Of a stretch of 64,000 nucleotides of DNA, positions 17,140 to 26,187 are shown in pieces. The stretch spans positions 1 through 64,000 of the IMG/VR virus record IMGVR_UViG_3300010430_000023. The stretch is one strand, 5' to 3'. A program made the translations under genes and the position numbers. The DNA comes from a virus. Within the stretch, counting starts at the first letter, position 1, and the number at the start of each line of letters is the position of its first letter. The notes beneath the pieces are model-generated. The model saw only the letters and a list, made by a program, of their open reading frames with translations, had not been told where the DNA came from and ran no database searches.

Positions 17140-17363
17140 TCCGTGTCTTCCTCAAATCGACCGCAGCCGCATTGCGGGCCGGTCTGTTTCCAGTGCCAAT
17201 CGCCGCACATGCGGCATTGTTCGATAGGGGCCGCCCTCACGCCTTCACCCCATGAAGCGACGCCCAGGCCGATGGCGGCGGCTAGCATAAGAGCCGGCAA
17301 GGGGTGTCCGGTAGCGGCGTTTGCGCCGACGGCGGCGGCGGCGATGAGACCTGAAATCAGCAT
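17136..17363 (-). CDS. Small membrane protein with Cys motifs
   Basis: 75 residues from the ATG at 17363 (AAGGAG eleven bases upstream). Two membrane spans (residues 1-16 and 22-38), then CRMCGDWHW and CGCG motifs that could bind a metal. First gene of the leftward envelope trio. The frame is open another 83 codons upstream, but codon content there is poor. Confidence 0.5.
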   Translation of the reverse strand: MLISGLIAAAAVGANAATGHPLPALMLAAAIGLGVASWGEGVRAAPIEQCRMCGDWHWKQTGPQCGCGRFEEDTE

Positions 17364-17623
17364 GAAATGGGACACTCCTTTGCGTTTTGAAGGCGACACC
17401 GCCATGCTTTCAACCGGTGAGTCATGCGCCGGAAACCCCTTGACTTGACGGTGCGACGCGCTGTGGAAAGAAACCGCAGGACGCAGGGTTAGTGCGTCCG
17501 GTAGGAAAGCGGCCTGACCCGTTTCTTGGAACAAGCTGCCAAAAGTCGCGTAATTCCGCAATGGACAAATAAGGCGAACGGTGCCACAGCGGAATGGCCT
17601 AAGTCGCCACAAGGGGTTAACGC
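17364..17623. other. Divergent intergenic region
   Basis: 260 bases between leftward envelope genes and the rightward small-gene run. TTGACT and TTGACG boxes occur near 17440, but I see no convincing partner -10, and no strong hairpin. Confidence 0.4.
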
Positions 17624-17983
17624 ATGACTCATGCCCGTAAAGCCCGTTATGTCCGCATCGCGCTGCTGGTTATCACCGGCGCGGCGTTAGCCTGGGCGAT
17701 TGGATACCTGTTTTGGAGCCTGCGCGACCCTGTGGTGGAGCGCCGGGAGATTTCGCGAAACGAAGGCCAGACCACGGTCGCCTGCCACTATTACGGTTAT
17801 TGTTTCCGCTGCGGTCTAGGCGCCGACGGCAAGCATAGCTGCGGCTATCAGCTGACAGCTTTCTGCCGTGGCGAGCGCCCGGCCACCGGCGACGAAGTGC
17901 TAATCGAAATCACCCGGGAAAGCGGCAAGCAACAGCAGCTGACCCTTTGGGAAAACCTCAAGGAAAAAGGGGAGTGCCAGTAA
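17624..17983 (+). CDS. Membrane-anchored protein, unknown
   Basis: 119 residues: basic N terminus, one membrane span at about 12-33, then a soluble domain with four Cys (CHYYGYCFRCGLG..SCGY) that probably form disulfides or bind metal outside the cytoplasm. First gene of a rightward run in which almost every stop overlaps the next start. Confidence 0.55.
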   Translation: MTHARKARYVRIALLVITGAALAWAIGYLFWSLRDPVVERREISRNEGQTTVACHYYGYCFRCGLGADGKHSCGYQLTAFCRGERPATGDEVLIEITRESGKQQQLTLWENLKEKGECQ

Positions 17984-18300
17984 TGCTGCGCATCCTGTTT
18001 GTTATCGCAGTGGCCCTCGCCGTCATTATCGGCTTGGTGGAACTCACCGGGGAAAAATGCGACAGCCCCTATGTGCGGGGCATGGTCGAAAGCATCAAGA
18101 CCGAACCCGACGACTGGCTGGTGACAGCGACCGAAGCCGAACACCTGCCCACCGGGCGGCGGGTCCGGGTGCATCGCGGCGCCAACGCCCAGCTGAAATG
18201 GCCGGAAGCCGAACAAGTCGCGAACGGGGCCTGTTCGGCGCTGGTGGCGCGCACCCTTAAACGCGAAGCCGACCGCCGCGAAGCGGAGGCGTGGCTGTGA
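17983..18300 (+). CDS. Small protein with N-terminal membrane span
   Basis: 105 residues; the ATG overlaps the previous TAA. One hydrophobic segment at residues 2-22 (signal anchor or signal peptide) and a soluble basic domain with two Cys. Coupled with its neighbours; function unknown. Confidence 0.5.
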   Translation: MLRILFVIAVALAVIIGLVELTGEKCDSPYVRGMVESIKTEPDDWLVTATEAEHLPTGRRVRVHRGANAQLKWPEAEQVANGACSALVARTLKREADRREAEAWL

Positions 18301-18644
18301 CCGATACCCCCAAGACCGAAGAACAAAAACACGCTTTCGCGCTGCAGGAACGTCTCGAAGACTACCTGTTGAAACTCCACCAAAAATCGCTGCTGGTCGG
18401 CGCCTTGCATACGCTTTCAGCTGAAAACCAATATCGAGACCACGCCCGGGCTGAATTGAAGATTCAGCAGGGCGCGATTCACCAAACGGCGGCGCATATG
18501 AGCATACCACTGGACGCGGCCCGGCCCTTTGTTGAAGCGGAGCTGTCGCGGCTTACCGAATGGCTGTCCGCCGAAGAGGCAAAGCTTCGGGCCATCGCTG
18601 AACGAGCGCCGTATTGTGGCATAACAAAGGACAAAAAACCATGA
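18297..18644 (+). CDS. Helical protein, unknown
   Basis: 115 residues. A GTG at 18297 overlaps the preceding TGA (GTGA), with GGAGG ten bases upstream. All-helical and charged, possibly a coiled coil; no membrane segment. Confidence 0.5.
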   Translation: MTDTPKTEEQKHAFALQERLEDYLLKLHQKSLLVGALHTLSAENQYRDHARAELKIQQGAIHQTAAHMSIPLDAARPFVEAELSRLTEWLSAEEAKLRAIAERAPYCGITKDKKP

Positions 18645-19045
18645 TTGTGATTCCCATGGCTGCTGCGGCCCTTGCCATGACAACCGCCGCGCGCGCCGCT
18701 TCCAGCGCTGCGATTACTGGCGCTGCAGCGTCGATTAACCGGAACGCCGGGATGCGCCGGCACGACTCTGACGGGCAGGCCAGATTTCCAGCCGCGCCGG
18801 CGCCTGCGGCGCACCCGGTCAATTATTCGGTTTACGGCGGCTGGGCCGATCAATGCGCGCGCATGAGCATGGAGGCGCTGTACGCGCGCCGCGCCGAACT
18901 TCTCGACATCAATTCGCGGGTTTTCGCCGAAACAGACGCCAAGGACAGACCCCTTAACGACGCCGAAAACAATATTGTGGTGCGCAACCAGTTCCACGTT
19001 CGCGGGTTGACGGACGAAATCAATTACCGGCTGGCGGCGGCTTGA
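18641..19045 (+). CDS. Small protein with signal-like N terminus
   Basis: 134 residues; ATGA overlap with the preceding gene. The first 30 residues are Ala-rich and hydrophobic (MIVIPMAAAALAMTTAARA), resembling a signal peptide with an ARA cleavage site. The remainder is soluble and helical. Unknown function. Confidence 0.45.
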   Translation: MIVIPMAAAALAMTTAARAASSAAITGAAASINRNAGMRRHDSDGQARFPAAPAPAAHPVNYSVYGGWADQCARMSMEALYARRAELLDINSRVFAETDAKDRPLNDAENNIVVRNQFHVRGLTDEINYRLAAA

Positions 19046-19557
19046 TGCTGGCCGATGACGCCGTCATATCGTCCTGCGGTCGCTATCGCTACCGGCTGCA
19101 GCGCAATGTGGGCCTGTCGGCGGGCTGCGTGAATTTCATCATGCTGAACCCGTCCACCGCCGATGCGCGCCAAGACGACCCCACCATTCGCCGGTGCATC
19201 GGTTACGCGCAAGCGTGGGGCTTCGGCGAGCTGATTGTCACCAATCTTTTTGCGTTCCGCGCCACCAGCCCCGCCGACATGAAAGCCGCGCAGGATCCCG
19301 TGGGCCCGGAAAACGCCCGCTATATTGAGGAAGCCGCCGACTACGCCATTCACGGCTGGGAAGCCTACGGCGTCAAAGGCGCCATCATTTGCGCATGGGG
19401 CAACCACGGCGCCTTTATGGATCAAGACAAAACCGTGCTGGGGTGGATTGGCCACCTGAAACCTAAAGCCCTGCGCGTGTCGGAAAAAGGCCACCCGGCC
19501 CACCCGCTTTATTTGCCTAAGTCACTGGAACCGCAACCGTATGAGGGAAGACCATGA
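19045..19557 (+). CDS. DUF1643 family protein
   Basis: 170 residues; TGATG overlap fixes the start. The DUF1643 pattern is clear: FIMLNPSTAD, DDPTIRRC, then W.FG.L.V.NLFAFRAT and a central CAWGNHG. The family is common in phages and mobile elements; its activity is not established. Confidence 0.85.
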   Translation: MLADDAVISSCGRYRYRLQRNVGLSAGCVNFIMLNPSTADARQDDPTIRRCIGYAQAWGFGELIVTNLFAFRATSPADMKAAQDPVGPENARYIEEAADYAIHGWEAYGVKGAIICAWGNHGAFMDQDKTVLGWIGHLKPKALRVSEKGHPAHPLYLPKSLEPQPYEGRP

Positions 19558-20180
19558 GAGATAAAAAGCAGATTGATGACCGCCTAATCGAACGCGCCGC
19601 AGAAATCTGGGCGCGTGCCATACAAAGCACGCAATACGACAATGGGGACAACAGTATTCAGGGTGTTATGACCGAAGGGCTGGCCGCCATGAACCTGAAA
19701 GCCGCATTGGAAAAAGTCGAGGATTTCCCGGCAGCGGTGGAGAAATTCAGGACCGAACTAATCGCTATTTTGAAATATAGCCGTGACCACGAAGGCGAGC
19801 CTATGAGCGAGGCAGACCGCGCAGAATTTTGGGGCGACCGAGAACTGCGATTTGAACCGACATATAGTTTGGAATGCTATCTTTCGACCGATTACAATCC
19901 CTGCCAAACACTTGCCATTGCGGCGGACCGCGCCGGCCTTCCGCATGCAGTCTTTTCTTGGAAATCGACGGTTTACATAAACCAGAACTCGGTCAGCTGC
20001 AGCTTTGGATATGGGCGCCCAGACGTTATGCACTATCCGCTGCCGGAGGGTCGCTGGCTGATAACTGACATTCGCGCGAATGAAACGGCGCCTGGCAGCG
20101 ATATGGCCAAGGTCATTGACGCCGTGCTGGCTGGGCGTCTGGACCTAGAGGTGGAAAAACCAGAAAGCCAGCAAGCATGA
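19554..20180 (+). CDS. Unknown protein
   Basis: 208 residues; overlaps the previous stop by four bases. A helical N-terminal 80 residues and a beta-rich C-terminal part. No family recognised. Confidence 0.5.
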   Translation: MRDKKQIDDRLIERAAEIWARAIQSTQYDNGDNSIQGVMTEGLAAMNLKAALEKVEDFPAAVEKFRTELIAILKYSRDHEGEPMSEADRAEFWGDRELRFEPTYSLECYLSTDYNPCQTLAIAADRAGLPHAVFSWKSTVYINQNSVSCSFGYGRPDVMHYPLPEGRWLITDIRANETAPGSDMAKVIDAVLAGRLDLEVEKPESQQA

Positions 20181-20308
20181 GAACGCAAAAACAGCCCGCT
20201 GTCGGCGACATAATCGAGGTCAAGTTCGCGCATCTTGCGGCGGCTGTATTCAAACCCGCAACGCCATTTTGTGGCGGCGGAATGGATTGGATTTTTAGCG
20301 ATGGCTGA
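20177..20308 (+). CDS. Small protein, 43 residues
   Basis: Starts in an ATGA overlap and its TGA lies inside the start of the next gene, so it fits the coupled pattern of this run. Pattern: VGDIIEVKF, then a hydrophobic patch and a CGGG motif. Unknown. Confidence 0.45.
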   Translation: MRTQKQPAVGDIIEVKFAHLAAAVFKPATPFCGGGMDWIFSDG

Positions 20309-20465
20309 AAAGAAACAGGACAATTGGCCCAAGGCGTTTGTGGCGGTGCTGATTTTCGGCGGTCTGTTCGCGCCGGCGTCAATCTGCTGTTGGAACGGCG
20401 CCTATATCTGGGGCAGGGCGTTTTTCATTCTGGCGCTTATTTCGGCCAAGGTCAGCATCACATGA
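20301..20465 (+). CDS. Small membrane protein
   Basis: 54 residues with two membrane spans (about 12-30 and 36-50), overlapping the previous gene by 8 bases and the next by 4. Unknown function. Confidence 0.45.
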   Translation: MAEKKQDNWPKAFVAVLIFGGLFAPASICCWNGAYIWGRAFFILALISAKVSIT

Positions 20466-20755
20466 CCGCCAGCGCCATTGAACTCGCCCGGCGGCTGGTG
20501 GAAGTCCGCGACGCCATGCGGGCGTTATGGGGCAAGGAATATGACCGCATTGTCGGCGGTTTCAAGGATATGCTGCGCGCCGAAATGGTACGCATTAAAA
20601 CCGCCAACCCTGTCGAGGGGGCCATTTCACTGTGCAAAGCGACGAACGCCGAAGGCGGCGCCATCATGGCGATAATGGCTGCGGCGCATGATCTCACCGA
20701 AAACATTAAGGCTGACAATGGAAAAGACGAAAAGAACAACGATAACGGAAAATGA
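20462..20755 (+). CDS. Helical protein, unknown
   Basis: 97 residues from an ATGA overlap. Mostly helical, charged N-terminal half and acidic, Asn/Lys-rich tail. Its last 38 bases overlap the next gene in another frame. Confidence 0.5.
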   Translation: MTASAIELARRLVEVRDAMRALWGKEYDRIVGGFKDMLRAEMVRIKTANPVEGAISLCKATNAEGGAIMAIMAAAHDLTENIKADNGKDEKNNDNGK

Positions 20756-21251
20756 ACGCCTGCAGCTGATTGGGCTCATGGCGCTTGCCGAGAAATACTG
20801 CCGGCTCATGCACGATTTGGAAGCGGCGGCGCTGGAAATCACCGGCGAACTTAACCGTGACGGGTCGCCTGCTGCGCCGGGCGACGGCAGCTTCACCAGT
20901 GACGCGCTTTACGATTACAACTCCGACGCCGACCAACTGCTGCAAAAGCTGGGGCTGCGGGTTGAATCCGGCGTGGTCTTGATTAAGAACCCGCCGAATT
21001 TCCAGCTGACATGGGTCATGGACGCGGACGGCATTTTTGCCAATCTTCCCGTGGGTGGGCGCTACGAGATTGTGGCCCGCAGCGATATTTCATCAATGGG
21101 CGGTCGAAGCTATCGCGGCCAATTTGTGCCGACAGCGCCGGGGAAAGATGTGGTGTTGGTCGGTAAAGAACGCGAAGACATCGCATTGGCGCAGGCCGAT
21201 TGTCAAAGGCATTTCGACGAAACCCAGCCGACGCAGGAAACGAAGCTATGA
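20718..21251 (+). CDS. Unknown protein
   Basis: 177 residues. The ATG at 20718 is preceded by AAGG; it lies within the previous gene. A helical N-terminal half and a beta-rich C-terminal half. No family recognised. It ends with ATGA coupling to the ATPase. Confidence 0.5.
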   Translation: MEKTKRTTITENERLQLIGLMALAEKYCRLMHDLEAAALEITGELNRDGSPAAPGDGSFTSDALYDYNSDADQLLQKLGLRVESGVVLIKNPPNFQLTWVMDADGIFANLPVGGRYEIVARSDISSMGGRSYRGQFVPTAPGKDVVLVGKEREDIALAQADCQRHFDETQPTQETKL

Positions 21252-23032
21252 AGCTGGGATCGCTGAAAATAGACCCGCTTGATTATGGCAGCCGCGGCGC
21301 GGCCGTGCTGGGCATTCGCGACAGCGGCAAGACCTACACCGCCACGCTGTTGGCCGAACAGCTTTACGACGCCGGCATACCGTTTGTCGCGTTCGACCCG
21401 GTCGGGGTCTGGCGCTTCCTGCGTGTGCCTGGCGGCGGGCGGGGCGCGCGCGGCTACCCGGTGGTGGTCGCCGGCGGCGTCGACGGGGACTTGCCGCTGA
21501 CCCCGGCCACAGCCCCGGCGATCGTGCGCGCCGCCATGGCGGAAGGCGTCTCGCTGGTCATCGACCTTTTCCACATCGACCTGTCCAAAGCCGACTGGAA
21601 ACGCATCGTGCGGGACTGCGTCAAAGTCCTGCTGCATGAGAACAAGGCCCACGGGCTGCGCCACATCTTCCTCGAGGAAGCGGCTGAGTTCTGCCCGCAG
21701 CGGGTCACCAGCGACGTCGGCGCCGTCTACGCGGAAATCGAAAAGCTGGCGCGGATGGGCGGCAATAACCGGCTGGGCTTCACCCTGATTAACCAGCGCG
21801 CCGCCGAAGTGAACAAGGCCGTGCTGGAACTGTGCGACAATCTGATATTGCACCGCCAGAAAGGCAAAAACTCGCTGGAAGCCCTGAGCAAATGGCTGGA
21901 CGTGGGCGGCGTTGCTGGCGGCAAGGATTTGGTGCGCACACTCTCCACCCTGCCGACCGGGCAGGCCTATTGCTGGCTGGGTCAGACGGACAGGGCGGAG
22001 CTGGTCGAAATTCAGGCCAAGCGCTCGCTGCACCCGGACCGCCGGGTGATGCGCGGCGACCCGGACGCGGCGCCGGCGAAACCGGTGGACGCCACCGGCT
22101 TCGTGGACGCCATGCAAAAAGCCCTGCCGGAAATTGAGGCCGCAGCCGAAGCCAGCGACCCCAAGCGGCTGCAGGCGCGCATTCGGGAACTGGAAGGCAA
22201 GCTGGCGCAAAATGAAGTGGCGCAAGCCACCAATGACGAAATCGAAACGCAGCGGCTGGCGTCTAAAACAGCGGGTTACGCACAGGGCTATGACGCCGGC
22301 GCAAAGGCGATGCTGGCGAAGTTGCAGGACAGCGAGGCGCAGGCCGCCAAAAGCGCCATGCAGGTGCTGGACGGTCTGTCGCAGGGGCTGGCGGACGCCA
22401 AAGTCACGCTGGGCTGCATTTACGAAAACGCCCTGCAGGCACGCATGCTGGCGGTGGAGGAAGTGCGCGAGGCGAAAGGCTTGCCGCCAACACCCGCTCC
22501 GGTTGCGCGCCAAGCGTCGCAACCAAATCAGAAAAAGGCCCCGGTTTGTCAACCGGACGGTGTGCGCAATCCGCTGGGCGCAGAACGAAAGCCCCTGCAG
22601 GTGCTGGTGGACCGCCACCCGGCGGCGTTCACCGATGCGCAATGGGCGACGCTTGCCGGCCTGAAACGCAGTGGCGGCACATGGGGGCAATACAAATCGC
22701 GCCTGAAAACCGCCGGCTATGTGGAACAGGACGGCAATTTGTGGCGCGCCAGCGCGCTTGGACTGGCGGCCCTGCCAGCCGGGACCATCGCCACCGACGA
22801 CCCCATTCAAAAATGGAAACAGGCGCTGGGCGCGGGCCCCTCGCGCATGCTGGACGTGTTTCTCGCCAACCCGGCCGGGTCGCTGTCGCGGCAGGACATC
22901 GCCAAGGCGGTGGAGCTCGAACCGACCGGCGGCACCTTCGGCCAGTATCTGTCGCGGCTGAAAGCCAACGGCCTTATCGAGAAAACCGGCGACCTCTATT
23001 ATCTGGCCGAAGTGCTGGCGGAGCAGTTTTAA
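21248..23032 (+). CDS. HerA/FtsK-superfamily ATPase with C-terminal winged-helix repeats
   Basis: 594 residues; ATGA start. Walker A is GIRDSGKT (residues 22-29), Walker B is IFLEEAAE (140-147), followed by a sensor region with GFTLINQRAAEVNKAVLELCDN, as in HerA-type DNA pumps. Residues about 300-400 are a helical linker. The C-terminal 150 residues hold two similar winged-helix units, each with a GT[WF]GQY-SRLK-.G motif, likely for DNA binding. HerA proteins pump duplex DNA, usually with NurA; no NurA was recognised here. Confidence 0.8.
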   Translation: MKLGSLKIDPLDYGSRGAAVLGIRDSGKTYTATLLAEQLYDAGIPFVAFDPVGVWRFLRVPGGGRGARGYPVVVAGGVDGDLPLTPATAPAIVRAAMAEGVSLVIDLFHIDLSKADWKRIVRDCVKVLLHENKAHGLRHIFLEEAAEFCPQRVTSDVGAVYAEIEKLARMGGNNRLGFTLINQRAAEVNKAVLELCDNLILHRQKGKNSLEALSKWLDVGGVAGGKDLVRTLSTLPTGQAYCWLGQTDRAELVEIQAKRSLHPDRRVMRGDPDAAPAKPVDATGFVDAMQKALPEIEAAAEASDPKRLQARIRELEGKLAQNEVAQATNDEIETQRLASKTAGYAQGYDAGAKAMLAKLQDSEAQAAKSAMQVLDGLSQGLADAKVTLGCIYENALQARMLAVEEVREAKGLPPTPAPVARQASQPNQKKAPVCQPDGVRNPLGAERKPLQVLVDRHPAAFTDAQWATLAGLKRSGGTWGQYKSRLKTAGYVEQDGNLWRASALGLAALPAGTIATDDPIQKWKQALGAGPSRMLDVFLANPAGSLSRQDIAKAVELEPTGGTFGQYLSRLKANGLIEKTGDLYYLAEVLAEQF

Positions 23033-23448
23033 TGGAAAATTACACGGTTAACGACGCCTTTCAGATGACGGACAAGCAGCTGGCGCAGGTGGTCCGGTCG
23101 GGGCGCTGCCGGCATGTTGAGCAATTCAGCGCGATGCACGCGGCGCAATCCGATTTTGACGAACACTGCCACCGGAAAGCCCGGGACGGGCTGGGCCATT
23201 TCATTGCGTGCGCCGCGCCTATCGATGTGGCGGTGCGCGCGCAGACCAAGGAAGAAAGGCGCATGAACGCCCGCAGCGCCGTGCCGTCGCCTTACAGCGT
23301 CTGCGCCGAAGCGGACCTCACCGTGCTGCCCACATCGGTGGCCATCGAAATAATCCGGCGGCTTGAAATGTCAGACCCAGACGACCGCGGCGCTGGCGCC
23401 CTGTTGCGCCGCCTGTTGCGGGAAATCACGCCGGTGGAGCCCGCATGA
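23032..23448 (+). CDS. Unknown protein
   Basis: 139 residues; TAATG overlap with the ATPase. Several Cys and His (CRHVE, HCHRKARDG, CAAP) hint at metal binding, but spacing matches no finger I know. Possibly an accessory factor of the ATPase. Confidence 0.5.
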   Translation: MENYTVNDAFQMTDKQLAQVVRSGRCRHVEQFSAMHAAQSDFDEHCHRKARDGLGHFIACAAPIDVAVRAQTKEERRMNARSAVPSPYSVCAEADLTVLPTSVAIEIIRRLEMSDPDDRGAGALLRRLLREITPVEPA

Positions 23449-23543
23449 GTCCGGTTGAAGGCATCCTCTTGGCTTTCATTGCCGTGGTCGGCGTCTTTGC
23501 GGGCTTCGCGGTGGTTCATGAATGGCGAAGCCGCCGGCGGTGA
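23445..23543 (+). CDS. 32-residue membrane peptide
   Basis: Starts in an ATGA overlap and ends in a TGATG overlap with the integrase. One membrane span (residues 7-24) and a basic tail (WRSRRR). Confidence 0.45.
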   Translation: MSPVEGILLAFIAVVGVFAGFAVVHEWRSRRR

Positions 23544-24907
23544 TGACGGACCCCAACCGATATTTGCAGCGCCGAAAAGGCCGCTGGTTCTACAGGCGTC
23601 GCGTGCCGGCGCGCCTGGCGCTGCTGGACGAACGCGCGCCGCTCATTCGCTGCGGGCTTGGCACCGCCGACGTTACGCGCGCCCGCACCATGCGCGACGA
23701 ACTGGAAGCCGCCGACGACGCCTACTGGGCCGGTCTGGACGCAGGCCCTGCGGCAATCGCCCGGGCCTCGCGCGAGGCGGCGGCGCAGCGGGCGCTGGCG
23801 CTGGGGTTTGAGTATCAGGACGCCGAAGACATCGCCGCCGGCCCGCTCGAGGGGCTGCTGGCGCGGCTGGACGCCCTGCGCGCCCACGCCACCAGCCCCC
23901 GTGACGGGCTGCCGCCAGCGGATATGGTGGAGGCGCTCTTGGGCGGCGCGCCGGCGCTTTCCGATAGCGTGCGGTCGGCGTTTCGGCTGTATCTGGAAGA
24001 AATCGAGGCGGGGCAACGCCGCTCAAAAAGCCCGAAACAATACCGCAAATGGCGGCAGGTGAAGACGCGGGCGGTTAACAATTTCCTGAAAGCGATAGGC
24101 GAGGACAAAGGCCTGGGCGCGGTCACACGCACCGACGGCCGCCAGTTCCACCGCTGGCTGCAAGCGCGTATCGACGCCGGGCAAATCACACCGGCGACTG
24201 CGGCGCGGGATCTCGGCAACATGCGCCAGCTGTTCCGCGAATATATGGCATGGACCGCGCCGGATTATGACGGCGGCAACCCGTTTGACGGGCTGAAATT
24301 CAAGGGCGGCCAGCAGCAGCGCCGCCCGCCCTTTCCGACCGCATGGATTCGCGACAGGATCCTTGCGCCCGGGGCGCTTGCCGGCATGGACGCACAGGCC
24401 CGCGACATCCTGTTAATTCTGATTGAAACCGGCGCGCGGCCCGGCGAAGTCGCCAATCTGAACAGTGAGGCCATAAAACTGGACGCCGGCGGCGAAAAAC
24501 CGGACGGTTGGGCCCCTTATCTGGACATTCGCCCGCGCGAAGGCCGGGAAATCAAGACGCGGAGCTCGGCGCGCCGCGTCCCGCTGGTCGGCGTATCGCT
24601 GGCGGCGATGCGCCGGAACCCGCAAGGGTTTCCCGCCTGGCGGGAAAACGAAAAGGAACTGTCCGACCTGCTGCTGTCAGAAATGCGTGACCGCGGCCTC
24701 ATGCCGTCCGGCGCCCATGTGGTCTATTCGCTGCGCCATTCCTTTGAAGACCGCATGAAGGAGGCAGGATTGGACGCAGAATTACGGGCGGAGTTCATGG
24801 GCCACGCGGTCAAACGGCCGCAATATGGCGGTGGAGTCAGCATGGAATGGAAGGCGGCCCAGCTGCAGAAAATCGCGTTGCCGTTCAGCGACGTCGTGTT
24901 TAACTAG
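23543..24907 (+). CDS. int: Tyrosine-family integrase
   Basis: 454 residues from the ATG in the TGATG overlap; an ATG at 23522 is the alternative. Architecture: a short N-terminal arm-binding region (YLQRRKGRWFYRRRVP), a SAM-like core-binding domain at about 155-260, and a catalytic domain. Visible catalytic residues: Arg in GARPGE, SLRH (second box), GH in FMGHA, and the Tyr in PQYGGG. It inserts the phage into the host chromosome, so the phage is temperate. No attP was recognised, though the nearby tRNA genes are plausible attachment targets. Confidence 0.9.
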   Translation: MTDPNRYLQRRKGRWFYRRRVPARLALLDERAPLIRCGLGTADVTRARTMRDELEAADDAYWAGLDAGPAAIARASREAAAQRALALGFEYQDAEDIAAGPLEGLLARLDALRAHATSPRDGLPPADMVEALLGGAPALSDSVRSAFRLYLEEIEAGQRRSKSPKQYRKWRQVKTRAVNNFLKAIGEDKGLGAVTRTDGRQFHRWLQARIDAGQITPATAARDLGNMRQLFREYMAWTAPDYDGGNPFDGLKFKGGQQQRRPPFPTAWIRDRILAPGALAGMDAQARDILLILIETGARPGEVANLNSEAIKLDAGGEKPDGWAPYLDIRPREGREIKTRSSARRVPLVGVSLAAMRRNPQGFPAWRENEKELSDLLLSEMRDRGLMPSGAHVVYSLRHSFEDRMKEAGLDAELRAEFMGHAVKRPQYGGGVSMEWKAAQLQKIALPFSDVVFN

Positions 24908-25350
24908 CGCCATTCCATCGGCATTTTGTAATCGACCATTTCCCGCAGCAGCTTGGTGATGTCAGGCAAATGCGCCATCGCCGGCGTGAATTTTTCCAGC
25001 ATCGTGAATTGCTTGTCCGTTACGCCCCGCAAATGGTCAGCCAGCAGATGCCCCTGTTCGGTCAAAATCAGCCGCTTTGAGCGGGCATCATCCGGGTTGT
25101 CGCACATCGTGATAAAGCCGGCTTTGACGGACTGCATACAGGAATAATTGGCGTTGGCGCCGGTGCAGGCGCGCCAGCGTTTGAGGTCCGCCGGCGTCTT
25201 TACGCCGTTGGCCATCGCGTAAACCGTCAGCGTTATAACGATGCTGATATTCGGGAAAAGGTGCTGTGCGTGCTGCAGCAGCAACGCCCTGAAAGCATGC
25301 TCAAAATCGGCGGCGGCGAGATAGGCCGCCAGCAAGGGTTTCTGCGTCAT
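24904..25350 (-). CDS. MarR-like winged-helix regulator
   Basis: 148 residues from the ATG at 25350; a GTG start at 25401 is possible. The central part reads like a MarR winged helix: a recognition helix region, then CDNPDDARSKRLILTEQGHLLADHL, matching the D.R.KR..LT..G wing of the family. It points toward the integrase and may control it. No ribosome site is evident; translation probably follows from the small gene just upstream. Confidence 0.65.
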   Translation of the reverse strand: MTQKPLLAAYLAAADFEHAFRALLLQHAQHLFPNISIVITLTVYAMANGVKTPADLKRWRACTGANANYSCMQSVKAGFITMCDNPDDARSKRLILTEQGHLLADHLRGVTDKQFTMLEKFTPAMAHLPDITKLLREMVDYKMPMEWR

Positions 25351-25357
25351 TGCATCG

Positions 25358-25537
25358 TCAGCGCCAACGCCCCGTTGGTCCAGCCAAACACGCCGCCACA
25401 ATGGTGCGCCCGAATTTTAACAGGTTCTTGCCTTTGGCGTTCACCGATATGACCTTGCCCCATGTCCCATAAGCATGGCGGATGGCCTGAGCGTAGCGCG
25501 GCTCGTGCTGGTTTGCGATGTAATCGACTGCGGGCAT
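25358..25537 (-). CDS. Small basic protein
   Basis: 59 residues, AAGGAG seven bases before the ATG. Begins MPAVDYIANQHE and is basic in its second half. Seven bases upstream of the MarR-like gene and downstream of the tRNA block, so it may share a transcript with either. Confidence 0.55.
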   Translation of the reverse strand: MPAVDYIANQHEPRYAQAIRHAYGTWGKVISVNAKGKNLLKFGRTIVAACLAGPTGRWR

Positions 25538-25593
25538 GGCGGACTCCTTGCGCCCGCTTTTATTCAGGTGTTCGGCGGCTGAGGAAAGATGTT

Positions 25594-25667
25594 TGGAGCG
25601 CGGGAGCGGAATCGAACCGCTCTAACCGGGGTTGCAATCCGGCTCCTTGCCACTCGGACACCCGCGC
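25594..25667 (-). tRNA. tRNA-Cys(GCA)
   Basis: GCGCGGG acceptor stem, anticodon loop TTGCAAC, encoded CCA, discriminator T as expected for Cys. The last anticodon-stem pair is an A.C mismatch. Confidence 0.9.
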
Positions 25668-25668
25668 C

Positions 25669-25745
25669 TGGCTGGGATAGCAGGACTCGAACCTGCAGCG
25701 ACATGGTTAACAGCCATGCGCCCCTACCAGCGGGGCCCTATCCCA
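25669..25745 (-). tRNA. tRNA-Asn(GTT)
   Basis: TGGGATA/TATCCCA acceptor, anticodon stem CATGG/CCATG with loop CTGTTAA, encoded GCCA. One base from tRNA-Cys. Confidence 0.9.
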
Positions 25746-25750
25746 AAAAC

Positions 25751-25823
25751 TGGAGCGGACTGTGGGACTCGAACCCGACCGTGGGGGCTTGGAAGGCCCT
25801 TACCTCACCTGGAGGAAGCCCGC
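25751..25823 (-). tRNA. tRNA-Gly(TCC)
   Basis: Anticodon loop CTTCCAA, acceptor GCGGGCT with one G-T pair, discriminator T, encoded CCA. Confidence 0.9.
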
Positions 25824-25828
25824 GAAAC

Positions 25829-25904
25829 TGGTGGGGGCGGCAGGAATCGAACCCGCGACCCGCTGTGTGTAAAACAGCCGCTCTTCGCACTGAGCTACGC
25901 CCCT
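25829..25904 (-). tRNA. tRNA-Val(TAC)
   Basis: Anticodon loop TTTACAC within GCTGT/ACAGC; standard T8-A9 and D arm. Setting T8 in register gives A1.C72 as an unpaired first pair. Encoded ACCA. Confidence 0.88.
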
Positions 25905-25947
25905 GTGTTCATTTTTTCGCCCTCAAATGAGGGGGCGAAAATTAACA

Positions 25948-26022
25948 TGGTTGCGCGGGTGGGGATTGAACCCACGACGCCCGGCCCTTCAAACCGGCGC
26001 TCTACCGCTGAGCTACCGCGCG
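25948..26022 (-). tRNA. tRNA-Phe(GAA)
   Basis: Anticodon loop TTGAAGG. First pair is C1.A72, the mismatch typical of initiator tRNA, but the anticodon is Phe. Position 37 is G rather than the usual bacterial A. Confidence 0.87.
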
Positions 26023-26097
26023 GCAAACCCTTTGAGGAAGGCCCGGGCGTTTCAGTCTGCAGCCCGTTGGCCAGCCGACCTCAAAAGGTTCTGAATT

Positions 26098-26183
26098 TGG
26101 CGGAGGGCGGCGGAGTCGAACCACTGACGCGAACGCCACCCCGGTTTTCGGGACCGGTTGCCTACCATCGAGCGGCGCCCTCC
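26098..26183 (-). tRNA. tRNA-Ser(CGA), atypical
   Basis: Long variable arm as in Ser. Stem CCGGT/ACCGG closes loop CCCGAAA, so the nearly invariant U33 is C. Position 8 is G instead of U. Perfect GGAGGGC/GCCCTCC acceptor, discriminator G as in Ser, encoded CCA. May be decaying or unusually structured. Confidence 0.75.
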
Positions 26184-26187
26184 AAAT